From the NCBI RefSeq assembly GCF_003119115.1, contig NZ_CP022364.1:1326501-1390500 (forward strand): a DNA stretch of 64,000 bases. Reading direction: 5' to 3'. The notes below the pieces were generated by a model, which had not been told where the DNA came from, searched no databases, and saw nothing but the letters and a program-made list of their open reading frames with translations. Below are positions 17,736-26,484 of this stretch, piece after piece. The translations under genes and the position numbers were made by a program. Within the stretch, counting starts at the first letter, position 1. Every line of letters begins with the position of its first letter. This DNA comes from Azospirillum sp. TSH58. Its GTDB lineage: Bacteria; Pseudomonadota; Alphaproteobacteria; Azospirillales; Azospirillaceae.

Positions 17736-17971
17736 CAGGCCGCCCCCGGCTTCCCGTCGAGGCTGCGGGCCTCGTCGATCAGCATGATCGGAATGCCGTC
17801 GCGGATCGGGTAGGCCAGCCCGGCGCGGTCGCTGATCAGCTCGGCGCGCTCGGCGTCATAGCGCAGCGGACCCTTGGTCAGCGGGCAGACGAGGATCTCC
17901 AGAAGCTTCGGATCGACGCGCGCCTGCGTCTTGCCGTCGGCGGGCGTATCGTCGTGGGGGTGGGCGCTCAT
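17735..17971 (-). CDS. Trm112-like small protein
   Basis: A 78-residue Trm112/YcaR-type protein: [19 protein letters not shown] then [18 protein letters not shown]. The usual second zinc Cys pair is absent, as in most bacterial members, which keep only one Cys. Eukaryotic Trm112 activates methyltransferases; bacterial copies may do likewise. It is translationally coupled to the DUF971 gene and lies 51 bases after the Lon-domain gene, so the three probably form an operon. Confidence 0.85.
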   Translation of the reverse strand: MSAHPHDDTPADGKTQARVDPKLLEILVCPLTKGPLRYDAERAELISDRAGLAYPIRDGIPIMLIDEARSLDGKPGAA

Positions 17972-18022
17972 GGATCGGGCCTCGCAGTCGGAGAGTGCAG
18001 TGTCGGTTGAAGGACGTGGTCG

Positions 18023-18712
18023 TCAGTGACGCAGCGCGCCGCCGCCGTCGCCCTCGTGGCCGTCGAGAATGGCCATCTCGACCAGGGCGATCAAGAGCTT
18101 CGCGCGCTCCGGCAGGTCCGGCGTCTCCAGAAGGGCCTGCTTTTCGCTGGCTGAGAAGGGGCAGATCATGGCCAGCGAGGTGACCAGCCGTTCGTCCGGC
18201 GTCCCGTCGATGGCCTTCCAGTCGACCGACAGCCCCTGCATCCTGAAATAGCCCTTCAGCCCGGCCAGCAGACGCGCGCGATCCAGCCCGCAGCCGTCGG
18301 CCCCGCCGCGCTCCAGCGGGTCGATCAGGTCGCCGGAGAAGCGGTCCCAGTCCGCGGCGACGCGGCGGTAGCCGCGCTGGCCCTCCAGCTCCCGCATGAT
18401 CGCGAAGCGGCTGACGCCGGTCAGGGTGATCAGGTAGCGGCCATCCTCCGTCTCGGCGAAGCTGGTGATCCGCCCGGCGCAGCCGGTGCCGTAGACCGCC
18501 GGCTCGCGCAGGCGGCAGGCGGGGTCGGTCGGCTGGACCATGCCGATCATGCGGTCGCCGGCCAGCGCGTCCTCGACCATCGCGAGGTAGCGCGGCTCGA
18601 AGATGTTCAGCGGCAGACGCCCGCGCGGCAGCAGCAGGACTCCCGCAAGCGGGAAGATCGGGAGCTGCCGCGGCAGGCGGTCCGTTGACGGGTCGATGGG
18701 GTTCCGGCTCAT
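18023..18712 (-). CDS. Lon substrate-binding-domain (LAN) protein
   Basis: A 229-residue protein consisting of the N-terminal domain of Lon protease without ATPase or peptidase parts: LPIFPLAGVLLLPRGRLPLNIFEPRYLAMVEDAL is diagnostic, and the GCAGRI and YLITLTGVSRF motifs follow. A stand-alone adaptor or regulator role is suspected for this family. The order thioredoxin-like / LAN / Trm112 is commonly conserved in alphaproteobacteria. Confidence 0.9.
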   Translation of the reverse strand: MSRNPIDPSTDRLPRQLPIFPLAGVLLLPRGRLPLNIFEPRYLAMVEDALAGDRMIGMVQPTDPACRLREPAVYGTGCAGRITSFAETEDGRYLITLTGVSRFAIMRELEGQRGYRRVAADWDRFSGDLIDPLERGGADGCGLDRARLLAGLKGYFRMQGLSVDWKAIDGTPDERLVTSLAMICPFSASEKQALLETPDLPERAKLLIALVEMAILDGHEGDGGGALRH

Positions 18713-18802
18713 GCGACGAATATAGAACCCCCGGGCACGGCGAACAGAGCGATCACGAACGAAGCGGCCGCGAACGACAACGGCCCGCGGCCGCCCCCGT
18801 GA

Positions 18803-19753
18803 TCAGCGGAACAGGATCGAGGACAGCCGGCGGCGGCTCTGCACCGTCAGCGGATCGGTCGGGCCGAAGGCCTCGAAGAACTTGACGAGCTGCTTGCGGG
18901 CGGCCTCGTCGTTCCAGGCGCGGTCGCGGCGCACCAGCTCCAGAAGCTCGTCCACCGCGGCCTCGCGCTTGCCGGCGGCGAACAGCGCGAGCGCGAGGTC
19001 GAAGCGGGCCTCGTGGTCGTCGTGGTTGTGGGCGACCTTCTCCATCAGTTCCGGGATCGGGCCGGCGTTGGCGGCCTGCTCGGCGACCTCCAGCGCGCTG
19101 CGCACCGCGGCGATCTCCTTGTCCTTGGCGATCTGCTCCGGCACCTTGTCGAGCATCTGCTTGGCGCGGGCCAGGTCGTCGTTGACGATCAGGCAGCGGA
19201 CCAGCCCGGCGTAGGCGGCGGCGTTCAGGTTCTCCGGATCGGCCTGCAGGATCTCGCCGTAGATCTCCGAGGCGGTCTGGGTGTCGCCGGCCTCCAGCGC
19301 CTCCTTGGCCTGGGCCATCGCCTCCTCCAGGATGTCGCCCTCGCCGCCGCCCGCGGCGCCGGCCAGCTTCACCAGCTTCTCCACGAAGGCCTTGATCTGC
19401 GACTCCGGCAGGGCGCCCATGAAGCCGTCCACCGGACGCCCCTGGAAGAAGGCGTAGACCGCCGGGATCGACTGCACGCGGAGCTGCGAGGCGATCATCG
19501 GGTCCTTGTCGGTGTCGATCTTGACCAGCCGCACCTTGCCCTTCGCGGCCAGCACCGTCTTTTCCAGGATCGGGCCGAGCTGCTTGCACGGGCCGCACCA
19601 GGGCGCCCAGAAATCGACGATCACCGGCACGGACTGCGACGCCTCGATGACGTCGACCATGAAGGCGCGGTCGCTGCTGTCCTTGATCAGGTCACCGGCA
19701 GCGGGAGCGGCACCGGCGGCAGCGGGCTTGTTGGCGGGCGGAATGGAGAACAT
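18803..19753 (-). CDS. cnoX: CnoX/YbbN-like thioredoxin with TPR-type C-terminus
   Basis: A 316-residue chaperedoxin-like protein. Residues about 20-125 are a thioredoxin domain with intact active site WCGPC (52-56), and the rest is helical tetratricopeptide-like (AKEALEAGDTQTASEIYGEI...). E. coli YbbN has lost this redox pair; retention is typical of alphaproteobacteria. Family members hand over oxidation-sensitive proteins to chaperones. An upstream in-frame GTG at 19762 is possible, but the ATG at 19753 is preferred for its GGGA site. About 90 bases separate it from the LAN gene downstream. Confidence 0.9.
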   Translation of the reverse strand: MFSIPPANKPAAAGAAPAAGDLIKDSSDRAFMVDVIEASQSVPVIVDFWAPWCGPCKQLGPILEKTVLAAKGKVRLVKIDTDKDPMIASQLRVQSIPAVYAFFQGRPVDGFMGALPESQIKAFVEKLVKLAGAAGGGEGDILEEAMAQAKEALEAGDTQTASEIYGEILQADPENLNAAAYAGLVRCLIVNDDLARAKQMLDKVPEQIAKDKEIAAVRSALEVAEQAANAGPIPELMEKVAHNHDDHEARFDLALALFAAGKREAAVDELLELVRRDRAWNDEAARKQLVKFFEAFGPTDPLTVQSRRRLSSILFR

Positions 19754-19807
19754 GGCGGTCACGTATCCCTTTGCGATCTCGCGTGATAGATGAGCGCACG
19801 GGGCGCG

Positions 19808-20374
19808 TTAAGCAAGCGTCGGCTGACAGTCCGGCGGCTCCTCCCCGAAGGGCACGATCAGCGGCTCGTGCCCGCCGGCCCGGAGGAAGCGCAGCAGGTC
19901 GGCGGCGGCGATGGCCGTGGTCCGGTCGTTCAGCAGCGGATGGTAGTTCAGCGGGTCGTGGGCCAGCATCTGCTCCTGCAGCACCACCCTCACCCGCCGC
20001 TCGCGGTCGTTGACCAGCGCGAAGGGCGTGACCGAACCGGGCCGCACGCCGAGATAACGCCACAGCCGGTCGGCGGAGGCGAAGGACAGCCGCGCCGACC
20101 CGATCACCTTGTCGAAGCGGTTCAGCTCGACCCGCGCGTCCTCCAGCGCGACGACCAGCCAGTGCTGCTCCTTCTTGTCCTTCAGGAACAGGTTCTTGCA
20201 ATGGCCGCCGGGCAGCGCGCCGCGCAGCGCCTTGCTCTCCTCCACCGTGTGCAGCGGCGGGTGGCTGTGGGTCATAGTGCGGATGCCGAGCGCCGCGAGA
20301 TGCTCCAGGAGCTGCTCCGGGCTCGTCGGCAGCGGCTCCTCGGCCCTGCCCTCGGGGGTGTCGCGGGTGTCCAT
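19808..20374 (-). CDS. YbaK/ProX-type aminoacyl-tRNA deacylase
   Basis: A 188-residue stand-alone editing domain: GGHCKNLFLKDKKEQHWLVV, LSFASADRLWRYLGVRPGSVTPFAL and VRVVLQEQMLAHDPLNYHPLLND are characteristic of the ProX subgroup, which removes Ala from mis-charged tRNA-Pro. A longer frame runs upstream across the tRNA gene and is rejected; the ATG at 20374 yields the family length. Transcribed away from the tRNA. Confidence 0.9.
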   Translation of the reverse strand: MDTRDTPEGRAEEPLPTSPEQLLEHLAALGIRTMTHSHPPLHTVEESKALRGALPGGHCKNLFLKDKKEQHWLVVALEDARVELNRFDKVIGSARLSFASADRLWRYLGVRPGSVTPFALVNDRERRVRVVLQEQMLAHDPLNYHPLLNDRTTAIAAADLLRFLRAGGHEPLIVPFGEEPPDCQPTLA

Positions 20375-20438
20375 GGAGCCATCTTTAGCGGTGCCGGGAA
20401 AATTCGTCCAGGCGCTGGAAAAAAGTGAAACATGACGC

Positions 20439-20466
20439 TTGCATTGCGCCGATCCATGAGTATAGT
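20439..20466 (+). promoter_or_regulatory. Probable promoter of tRNA-Gly
   Basis: TTGCAT (20439-20444) and TATAGT (20461-20466) are separated by 16 bases, about 57 bases before the mature tRNA 5' end, as expected for a housekeeping promoter with a short leader. Confidence 0.5.
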
Positions 20467-20523
20467 CCGCCGCACGCCGCCGGACGGCACCGAACAAGGG
20501 TCCGAACGGCAGCGAAACGGAGC

Positions 20524-20598
20524 GCGGGCGTAGCTCAGGGGTAGAGCACAACCTTGCCAAGGTTGGGGTCGAGGGTTCGAATCCCTTCGCCCGCTCCA
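20524..20598 (+). tRNA. tRNA-Gly, anticodon GCC
   Basis: A complete cloverleaf of 75 bases including encoded CCA. Acceptor GCGGGCG pairs with CGCCCGC; D arm GCTC/GAGC; anticodon stem CAACC/GGTTG with loop TTGCCAA giving anticodon GCC; T arm GAGGG TTCGAAT CCCTT. The discriminator is T. No integrase is nearby, and there is no sign of a duplicated 3' end, so it is not being used as an attachment site within this window. Confidence 0.97.
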
Positions 20599-20650
20599 TC
20601 TTCCCGGCGGAGGCGATGATCCTCCAGACGGGAAGCAGCACGGTGGATGG

Positions 20651-20681
20651 AAAGGCTGGACCTTCGGGTGCCGGCCTTTTT
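20651..20681 (+). terminator. Terminator after tRNA-Gly
   Basis: AAAGGCTGGACC and GGTGCCGGCCTTT form an imperfect stem around TTCG, followed by T-rich sequence. It lies 53 bases after the tRNA. Confidence 0.6.
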
Positions 20682-21268
20682 CGTTTTTCCCGCCCGGCCA
20701 TCCCCGATCCCCGTGCGTTGCAAGCCCGCGACCGGCGCCTTCGCTTCTGAAGCCGAGTCTGCACCGCAGCCGGCCGCCGGCCGCGACCGGCATCTCACCC
20801 CCCGAGTATCCCAACCCCGGCCCAACGCAGCCATACAGGGCGCGCGCCGCCGGAGGCCGCAATCTAAAGACGCGAAATATGACAAACAGCATGCCTTTGT
20901 AGGTCATTCCTCGCGCACATACCCCATATGATCGCGTGAATAAATTTACTCTTAGGCAACCTACTTGCGTATGACCTCCGGAAAGACTAAGCTTCAAATA
21001 CGAAACAAATAGAACTTCTATCCGATTAGGGTTGTATGCACCATGGATGGTCTGGTTGCGTCGGACGGGCTGAGCCCGTGATTTTCCCGGATAGGACGCT
21101 CCTGTCCGGCCGGCGTCCGCCGCTCCGGCAACACCGGCCCTCCCCCGCCTGATCGTCAACGGCTCCGCTGTCGTCGCGCTGCGACCGGCGGTGCCGCTGG
21201 TCGCGCTTCCAAGCCCCGCTTCGTACAGCCCAGACGACACTCCGTTCAGACGAGAAGAGGTCCCTCCC
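20682..21268. other. Non-coding stretch upstream of the RraA-like gene
   Basis: Nearly 590 bases without a credible gene; open frames here have biased, low-complexity translations. Between about 20930 and 21045 the sequence turns AT-rich, unusual in this window, and most likely carries the promoter of the aldolase gene. Confidence 0.4.
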
Positions 21269-21946
21269 ATGGCTATGCAACGCTACATCGTGAATTTTCC
21301 GCGCCTGTCCCCGGACATGCTGGAGATCTGGAAGACGGTCCCCAGCAGCATCGCGTCCGACGTGCAGAACCGCTGCCAGAGCATGGACGCCCGGATCAAG
21401 CCCTGCGCACCGGGCATGCGCATCTGCGGCCAAGCCCGCACCGCCGTGTCGATGCCGGGCGACAACAGCATGCTGCTGACCGCCTGCAGCCTGGCCGAGC
21501 CGGGCGAGGTGGTGGTGGTCGCCGGCGCCGGCCTGGAAGAGGTGGCGCTGGCCGGCGAATGGGTGGTCCGCGGCTGCAAGTCGCGCGGCCTGGGCGGTCT
21601 GGTGATCGACGGCTCCGTCCGCGACCTCCAGGAAATCCGGACCATCGGCTTTCCGGTCTTCGCCAAGGGCTCGGTCCCGCGCGGCCCGCACAAGGCCTTC
21701 GGCGGCAAGATGGACGTGCCGGCCGGCGTCGGCGGCATGGTGGTCAATCCGGGCGACCTCATCATCGGCGACGACGACGGGGTGACCGTGGTTCCGCTCG
21801 CCGTGATGGACGAGGTGCTGAAGCGCTGCCTGGAGCTGATGGCCAAGGAGAAGATCTGGTCGCAGCAGCTCGACGCCGGCAAGTCGCTGATGGAGGTGCT
21901 GGGCGTGCCGGAACCGGAGATCGTCGAAACGCCCACCCTGCGCTGA
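21269..21946 (+). CDS. RraA-like / 4-carboxy-4-hydroxy-2-oxoadipate aldolase family protein
   Basis: A 225-residue protein of the RraA-like aldolase fold. GMRICGQARTAVSMPGDNSMLL, GSVRDLQEIRTIGFPVFAKGSVPRGPHK and VNPGDLIIGDDDGVTVVP carry the metal-binding Asp and substrate Arg positions of HMG/CHA aldolases, which cleave 4-carboxy-4-hydroxy-2-oxoadipate to pyruvate and oxaloacetate in protocatechuate or gallate degradation. Proteins of this fold also include RNase E inhibitors, but the CHA-aldolase motifs and the neighbouring transport genes favour catabolism. AGAGG precedes the ATG at 21269. An AEC transporter follows 79 bases later. Confidence 0.85.
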   Translation: MAMQRYIVNFPRLSPDMLEIWKTVPSSIASDVQNRCQSMDARIKPCAPGMRICGQARTAVSMPGDNSMLLTACSLAEPGEVVVVAGAGLEEVALAGEWVVRGCKSRGLGGLVIDGSVRDLQEIRTIGFPVFAKGSVPRGPHKAFGGKMDVPAGVGGMVVNPGDLIIGDDDGVTVVPLAVMDEVLKRCLELMAKEKIWSQQLDAGKSLMEVLGVPEPEIVETPTLR

Positions 21947-22025
21947 CCCCGGACATCCGCCGGACCACGCGGGCCGGCGGACCGCACAGCCCTTCGAGCC
22001 GCCCCCAAGACCGGTTTCCGCCGCC

Positions 22026-22955
22026 ATGACGCTCATCTTTCAAATCGTGCTGCCGATGTTCGTCCTGGTCGCGCTCGGCTTCTACGCCGGGAAATCGGGC
22101 AATTTCAGCAACACGGCGGCTCAGGGGCTGTCGCGCTTCCTCGGCATCTACGCCCTGCCCGCGCTGCTGTTCGCGGCGATGGCCAAGGCGAAGATCCCCG
22201 ATCCCATCGAATGGGGCTTCGTGGCGTCCTTCTTCGTCGCGGCCTTCATCATCTTCGGGCTGGGTGCCGCCTGGATGCTGTCCATCCGGCGGAAGGACGA
22301 GGCGGCGATCGGCGGCTTCGCCCCCTCCTTCTCCTCCATCGGCCTGCTCGGCGCGCCGATCCTGATGGACGCCTACGGATCGTCGGTGGCCATCCCGGTG
22401 ATGCTGCTGATCCTGTTCCAGTCGCCGCTGCTCTTCACCACGGCGACGATGATCGCCGAGGCGCAGCGGACGGCCGGCGGGCGGCCGGTCGTCGCCGCGG
22501 TCAACGCCGTCAAGGCGACCCTGCTCAGCCCGATGATCCTGTCGATCGTCGTCGGGATGGGCTTCAACCTGACCGGCGTCCATGTGCCGGACGCGGTCAT
22601 GAAGGCGGCCGACTACGCCGCCGCCACCGTGCTGCCCTGCGCCTGCTTCACGCTCGGCACCGCGCTGTCCTTCGGAAAGCTGTCGGGCAAGTTCGGACAG
22701 GCGCTCGTCCTGGCGGTGATGAAGACGGTCCTGCACCCGGTGCTGACCTGGGTCCTGGCGGTGGAGGTCTTCCACCTGCCGCCTGACTGGCTGGCTCCCG
22801 CCGTGACCGCGGCGGCGCTGCCCATCGGCGTCAACGTCTACGCCTTCGCCGAGCGCTACCAGACGGGGCGGGAGCTGGTGTCCATGTCGCTGCTGCTGTC
22901 CACCCTGATGTCCCCGATCTCGATTTCCGTCGCCTTCATGGTGGCGATGGGCTGA
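22026..22955 (+). CDS. AEC-family transporter (auxin efflux carrier / malonate type)
   Basis: A 309-residue membrane protein with about ten helices in two inverted halves. FQIVLPMFVLVALGFYAGK at the start, ALPALLFAAMA and the second-half start VLPCACFTLGTALSF fit the AEC family, whose bacterial members move malonate, malate or similar acids. Gene order suggests carriage of a substrate or product of the upstream aldolase. No SD of note; likely same transcript. Confidence 0.88.
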   Translation: MTLIFQIVLPMFVLVALGFYAGKSGNFSNTAAQGLSRFLGIYALPALLFAAMAKAKIPDPIEWGFVASFFVAAFIIFGLGAAWMLSIRRKDEAAIGGFAPSFSSIGLLGAPILMDAYGSSVAIPVMLLILFQSPLLFTTATMIAEAQRTAGGRPVVAAVNAVKATLLSPMILSIVVGMGFNLTGVHVPDAVMKAADYAAATVLPCACFTLGTALSFGKLSGKFGQALVLAVMKTVLHPVLTWVLAVEVFHLPPDWLAPAVTAAALPIGVNVYAFAERYQTGRELVSMSLLLSTLMSPISISVAFMVAMG

Positions 22956-23501
22956 CGCGGTCATTTCGCCGCAGGCAACTTTCATTATGCGTCCATTTGA
23001 CGCTTATCACGCACGCCCGATCGCGCGGAACTCCAAGAAACCACGCCAGATAGAAAGCATTCGTCGAAAATCGCTGTGATTTCCGGATGACCGCACCGGT
23101 CAGCACGATTGATACACGAATAGAGACTCTGTATCTTCCACTTTGAAGCGTCAAAGCCGCTTCCATCGGGTCGATTTGACAGCGTTGGGCCTATGAACCG
23201 CTCCTTTTCGCGAGAATGGCGACCGAACTCCGCCGCTGTGCCGGCAATGGGATCGGCCATCCACGAAGACAGACATACCGAAGTATGTGTTCATCCAATA
23301 CAAGGTGATGACGGATCTTCGTGTCGTTCGTGACCCAACATTTCAATGCTGTCAAAATCAATGACCGCCGATCTTTACGAGAATTTCAGAAAAGGAGCCC
23401 CAGCCTGTGTCCGCATCGGGACGGGCGGGATCTCCCGGGACCCCACCGCGTCCGCGGCCAAGGGGGTCTTCCGCAATAACGCAGGAAAGAAGGGCATCCA
23501 G
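22956..23501. promoter_or_regulatory. 546-base regulatory gap with inverted repeats upstream of a Bug-type binding protein
   Basis: This gap is richer in A and T than its surroundings. TTTGACGCTT at about 22994-23003 recurs as its reverse complement at about 23146-23155, and the second site is itself a 6-bp inverted repeat, CTTTGA and TCAAAG with a 4-base spacer (23141-23156). This is a plausible operator pair. No gene in it is convincing. Confidence 0.35.
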
Positions 23502-24485
23502 ATGATCATTCGCAGCAAGTTCCTGGCGCTGGCGACCGGGACCCTGGCGCTGGCCATGTCGACGACCGCTCTGTCGACGGCCCGGGCCGCCTATCCCGAG
23601 AAGCCGATCACCGTGGTCGTCGCCTACGACGCCGGCGGATCGACCGACGTGACCGCGCGCCTGCTGGCTCCCTTCATCGAGAAGCATCTGGGCGGCACCC
23701 GGATCGAAGTGGTGAACAAGCCGGGCGCCGGCGGCGAGATCGGCTTCGCGGCCATCGCCGACGCCGCACCGGACGGCTACTCCATCGGCTTCTGCAACAC
23801 GCCGAACATGGTGTCGATCCCGATCGAGCGTCAGGCCCGCTTCTCGGCGGACCGGCTGGACCCGCTGGTCAACGTCGTCGACGATCCCGGCGTGTGGAGC
23901 GTTCCCGGCGACAGCACCTTCAAGACGCTGAAGGACGTCGTGGAGCACGCCAAGGCCAACCCGAACACCGTCACCGTCGGCACCACCGGCGTGGGCTCGG
24001 ACGACCAGCTCGCCATGCTGCTGGTGCAGCGCCAGGCGGGCGTGCAGTTCACCCACGTGCCCTTCTCCGGCTCGGCCGCCAACTACAAGGCGATGCTCGC
24101 CAAGAAGATCCAGATCAGCGGCCAGAATCTCGGCGAGGGGCTGCGCGGTCAGGCCTCCGACCAGATCCGCGTGCTCGGCGTGATGAGCAAGGAGCGCTGG
24201 AAGGCCGCCCCGGACATCCCGACCTTCGCGGAGCAGGGCTACCCGGTTCTGATGGCCTCGCTGCGCGGCGTCTGCGCGCCGAAGGGCCTGCCCGCCGACA
24301 TCCGCGCCAAGCTGGTCGATGCGGTGACCAAGGCCGCCACCGATCCGGAGTTCGTAACGAAGGCCGAGGCGAAGGAGACCTTCCAGCCGCTGCGCGTCCT
24401 CAGCCCCGACGCCTTCGCGGCGGAGCTGAAGCAGCTCGACACCGAGCTGAAGTCGCTGTGGCAGTCGTCGCCCTGGCTGAAGTGA
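23502..24485 (+). CDS. Bug/TctC-family solute-binding protein 1
   Basis: A 327-residue periplasmic protein. The signal peptide runs to about STARA (residue 28), and the mature start AAYPEKPITVVVAYDAGGSTD is the Bug signature. VNKPGAGGEIGFAAIA and GVGSDDQLAMLL follow the family fold. Bug proteins bind carboxylates for tripartite tricarboxylate transporters, but no TctA or TctB gene is nearby, so it is an orphan. A GGAAAGAAGGG ribosome site precedes 23502. It is strongly similar to the minus-strand copy at 26485-27456. Confidence 0.9.
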   Translation: MIIRSKFLALATGTLALAMSTTALSTARAAYPEKPITVVVAYDAGGSTDVTARLLAPFIEKHLGGTRIEVVNKPGAGGEIGFAAIADAAPDGYSIGFCNTPNMVSIPIERQARFSADRLDPLVNVVDDPGVWSVPGDSTFKTLKDVVEHAKANPNTVTVGTTGVGSDDQLAMLLVQRQAGVQFTHVPFSGSAANYKAMLAKKIQISGQNLGEGLRGQASDQIRVLGVMSKERWKAAPDIPTFAEQGYPVLMASLRGVCAPKGLPADIRAKLVDAVTKAATDPEFVTKAEAKETFQPLRVLSPDAFAAELKQLDTELKSLWQSSPWLK

Positions 24486-24667
24486 TCCGGGGCTGAAGCG
24501 ACCCGGGCGGGCTGGTCCGTCCGGGTCCGGCCCGTCCCCGCAACCGCCCGCCGCCCGCCGCCGGCCGCCGGCCGCCGGCCGGCGTCGGGTGCGGTTCCAG
24601 CCCCCCATGACCATCCGGCTGACCATCCGGCGCCAACGGACCGGCCAATGGCTGAAGCAGGTGCTCC

Positions 24668-26365
24668 ATGACTTTCCTCAATCACCTCCACATTCCCACC
24701 AAAATGGGAATCCCGGCGGCGACAGCGATCCTGGGCATGCTTGCCATCGCGTTGCTCGGCGGCTCCGCCATCACGGAACAGTCACGCCTGCTGGACACGC
24801 TGTTCAACCGCTCCTTCACGCGGGAAGCGGATGTCCAGGCGTTGACCGACACGCTGACCGTCGCCCACGCCGGCCTCTACCGGACGGTGATCCTCAGCAC
24901 CGCCAACGCCTCCCCCAAGGCGGTCGAGGATGAGGCGAAGGCGCTGACCGAACAGCTCTCCAGGCTGAAGGTCCAGGCGGACAAGATGAAGGGCCAGTCG
25001 GCCGCGACCGAGGAGGAGGGGCAGATCCTCCAGCGCTTCGGTTCCGACACCGCCGCCTATCAGGCGAAGGTGACCAGCTTCCTCGATCTGCTGAAGATGG
25101 GCGTCGATCCGCTCGACTTCCTGCAGGAGGTCCAGGCGGCCTACGGGCGGCTGAACGGCACCTCCCGCGATTACCTGACCTACCAGCGCCAGCAGTCGGC
25201 CGACGCCTACGCCAACGTGAACGCGTCGGTCGACGCGACCACCCAGGCCTTCATCGCCTCGGCGATCGTCGCCCTGCTGATCACGGTGGGCGTGGCGCTG
25301 TTCATCGGCTTCAACATCGCCCGTCCGGTGGTCCGCCTGACCACGGTGATGGAACGGCTGGCCCAGGGCCGGCTGGAGGACGAGGTGCCCGCCGCCGAGC
25401 GCGGCGACGAGATCGGCCAGATGGCCCGCACCGTCCGCGTCTTCAAGGAGAACGCGCTGCGCGTCCAGGAGATGGCCCGCGAGCAGGAGGCCATGCGCAC
25501 CCGCGCCACCGAGGAGCAGCGCCGGGCCATGAACAGCCTCGCCGCCGACCTGGAGGCGTCGGTCAAGGCGATGATGGGCGAGGTGGTGCGCTCCGCCGAC
25601 TCCATGCGCGGCGAAGCCAACGTCATGCTGGAGAACGCCCGGCAGACCAGCCACCACAGCGATTCGGTCGCCCACGCCGTGCAGGAGGCGACGAGCGAGG
25701 TGGAGAGCGTGGCCGCCGGCGCCGAGCAGCTCCGCGCCTCCATCGACGAGATCACCCGCTCCATCACCCAGTCGACCCAGCTCGCCCGCGGCGCGGTGGA
25801 CGAGGCCGGGCGGACCGACTCGATCGTCCAGGGCCTCAGCGAGGCCAGCCGGAAGATCGAGGAGGTGGTCGGCCTCATCAACAACATCGCCGGCCAGACC
25901 AACCTGCTGGCTCTGAACGCCACCATCGAGGCGGCCCGCGCCGGCGAGGCCGGCAAGGGCTTCGCCGTGGTGGCGCAGGAGGTCAAGAGCCTCGCCAACC
26001 AGACCGCCAAGGCCACCGACGAGATCGGCGCGGAGATCGCGGCGGTGCAGGCGGCGACGACCGCGGCGGTCAACGCCATCCGCGCCATCGTCAACACCAT
26101 CCGGCAGGTGGACGAATCGCTCAGCACCGTCGCCGCGGCGGTGGAGGAGCAGGACGCCGCCACCCGCGACATCAGCGAGCGCTCGCAGCGCGCCGCCACC
26201 GACACGGTGGCCGTGCTCCAGGAAATGCGGCTGGTGCAGCAGGCGGCGGAGACCACCGGCCATTCCGCCGGCGCCGTCCAGACCACGACGGAGGAGCTGT
26301 CGCGCAGCTTCAACCGGCTGGACAACGAGATCGAAGCCTTCATCACCCGCATCACCGCGGCCTGA
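24668..26365 (+). CDS. Methyl-accepting chemotaxis protein
   Basis: A 565-residue chemoreceptor. TM1 lies at about 13-35 and TM2 at about 193-216, enclosing a helical periplasmic domain of about 155 residues of the four-helix-bundle type. A HAMP domain follows, then the signalling domain; its tip reads [20 protein letters not shown] near residues 405-424 and is highly conserved. No CheB/CheR-docking pentapeptide is visible at the C-terminus. It is flanked by two Bug-type binding proteins that could present ligands to it; that link is inference. Confidence 0.92.
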   Translation: MTFLNHLHIPTKMGIPAATAILGMLAIALLGGSAITEQSRLLDTLFNRSFTREADVQALTDTLTVAHAGLYRTVILSTANASPKAVEDEAKALTEQLSRLKVQADKMKGQSAATEEEGQILQRFGSDTAAYQAKVTSFLDLLKMGVDPLDFLQEVQAAYGRLNGTSRDYLTYQRQQSADAYANVNASVDATTQAFIASAIVALLITVGVALFIGFNIARPVVRLTTVMERLAQGRLEDEVPAAERGDEIGQMARTVRVFKENALRVQEMAREQEAMRTRATEEQRRAMNSLAADLEASVKAMMGEVVRSADSMRGEANVMLENARQTSHHSDSVAHAVQEATSEVESVAAGAEQLRASIDEITRSITQSTQLARGAVDEAGRTDSIVQGLSEASRKIEEVVGLINNIAGQTNLLALNATIEAARAGEAGKGFAVVAQEVKSLANQTAKATDEIGAEIAAVQAATTAAVNAIRAIVNTIRQVDESLSTVAAAVEEQDAATRDISERSQRAATDTVAVLQEMRLVQQAAETTGHSAGAVQTTTEELSRSFNRLDNEIEAFITRITAA

Positions 26366-26417
26366 CCCGGCCCGATGCGGGGAGGACGCCGTGGCGTCCT
26401 CCCGCACCGCCCACGAA

Positions 26418-26451
26418 AAAGGCCCCTCTTCCACGTGGAAGAGGGGCCTTT
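26418..26451. terminator. Bidirectional terminator between the chemoreceptor and Bug protein 2
   Basis: A perfect palindrome, AAAGGCCCCTCTTCCACG and its complement, with A-run and T-run flanks. It closely resembles the stem at 14878-14914 and sits between convergent genes. Confidence 0.85.
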
Positions 26452-26484
26452 CCCATGCGGCCTTTTCCGTTGGGTTTTCCCCGA

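Noticed and set aside
20524-21268. The tRNA-Gly 3' end as an integration site for an island
   Set aside because: No integrase, no repeated tRNA 3' end and ordinary chromosomal genes follow.
24541-24590. CCGCCGGCCG repeats as a CRISPR or origin element
   Set aside because: They are a short GC-rich simple repeat with no spacers or DnaA-type boxes.
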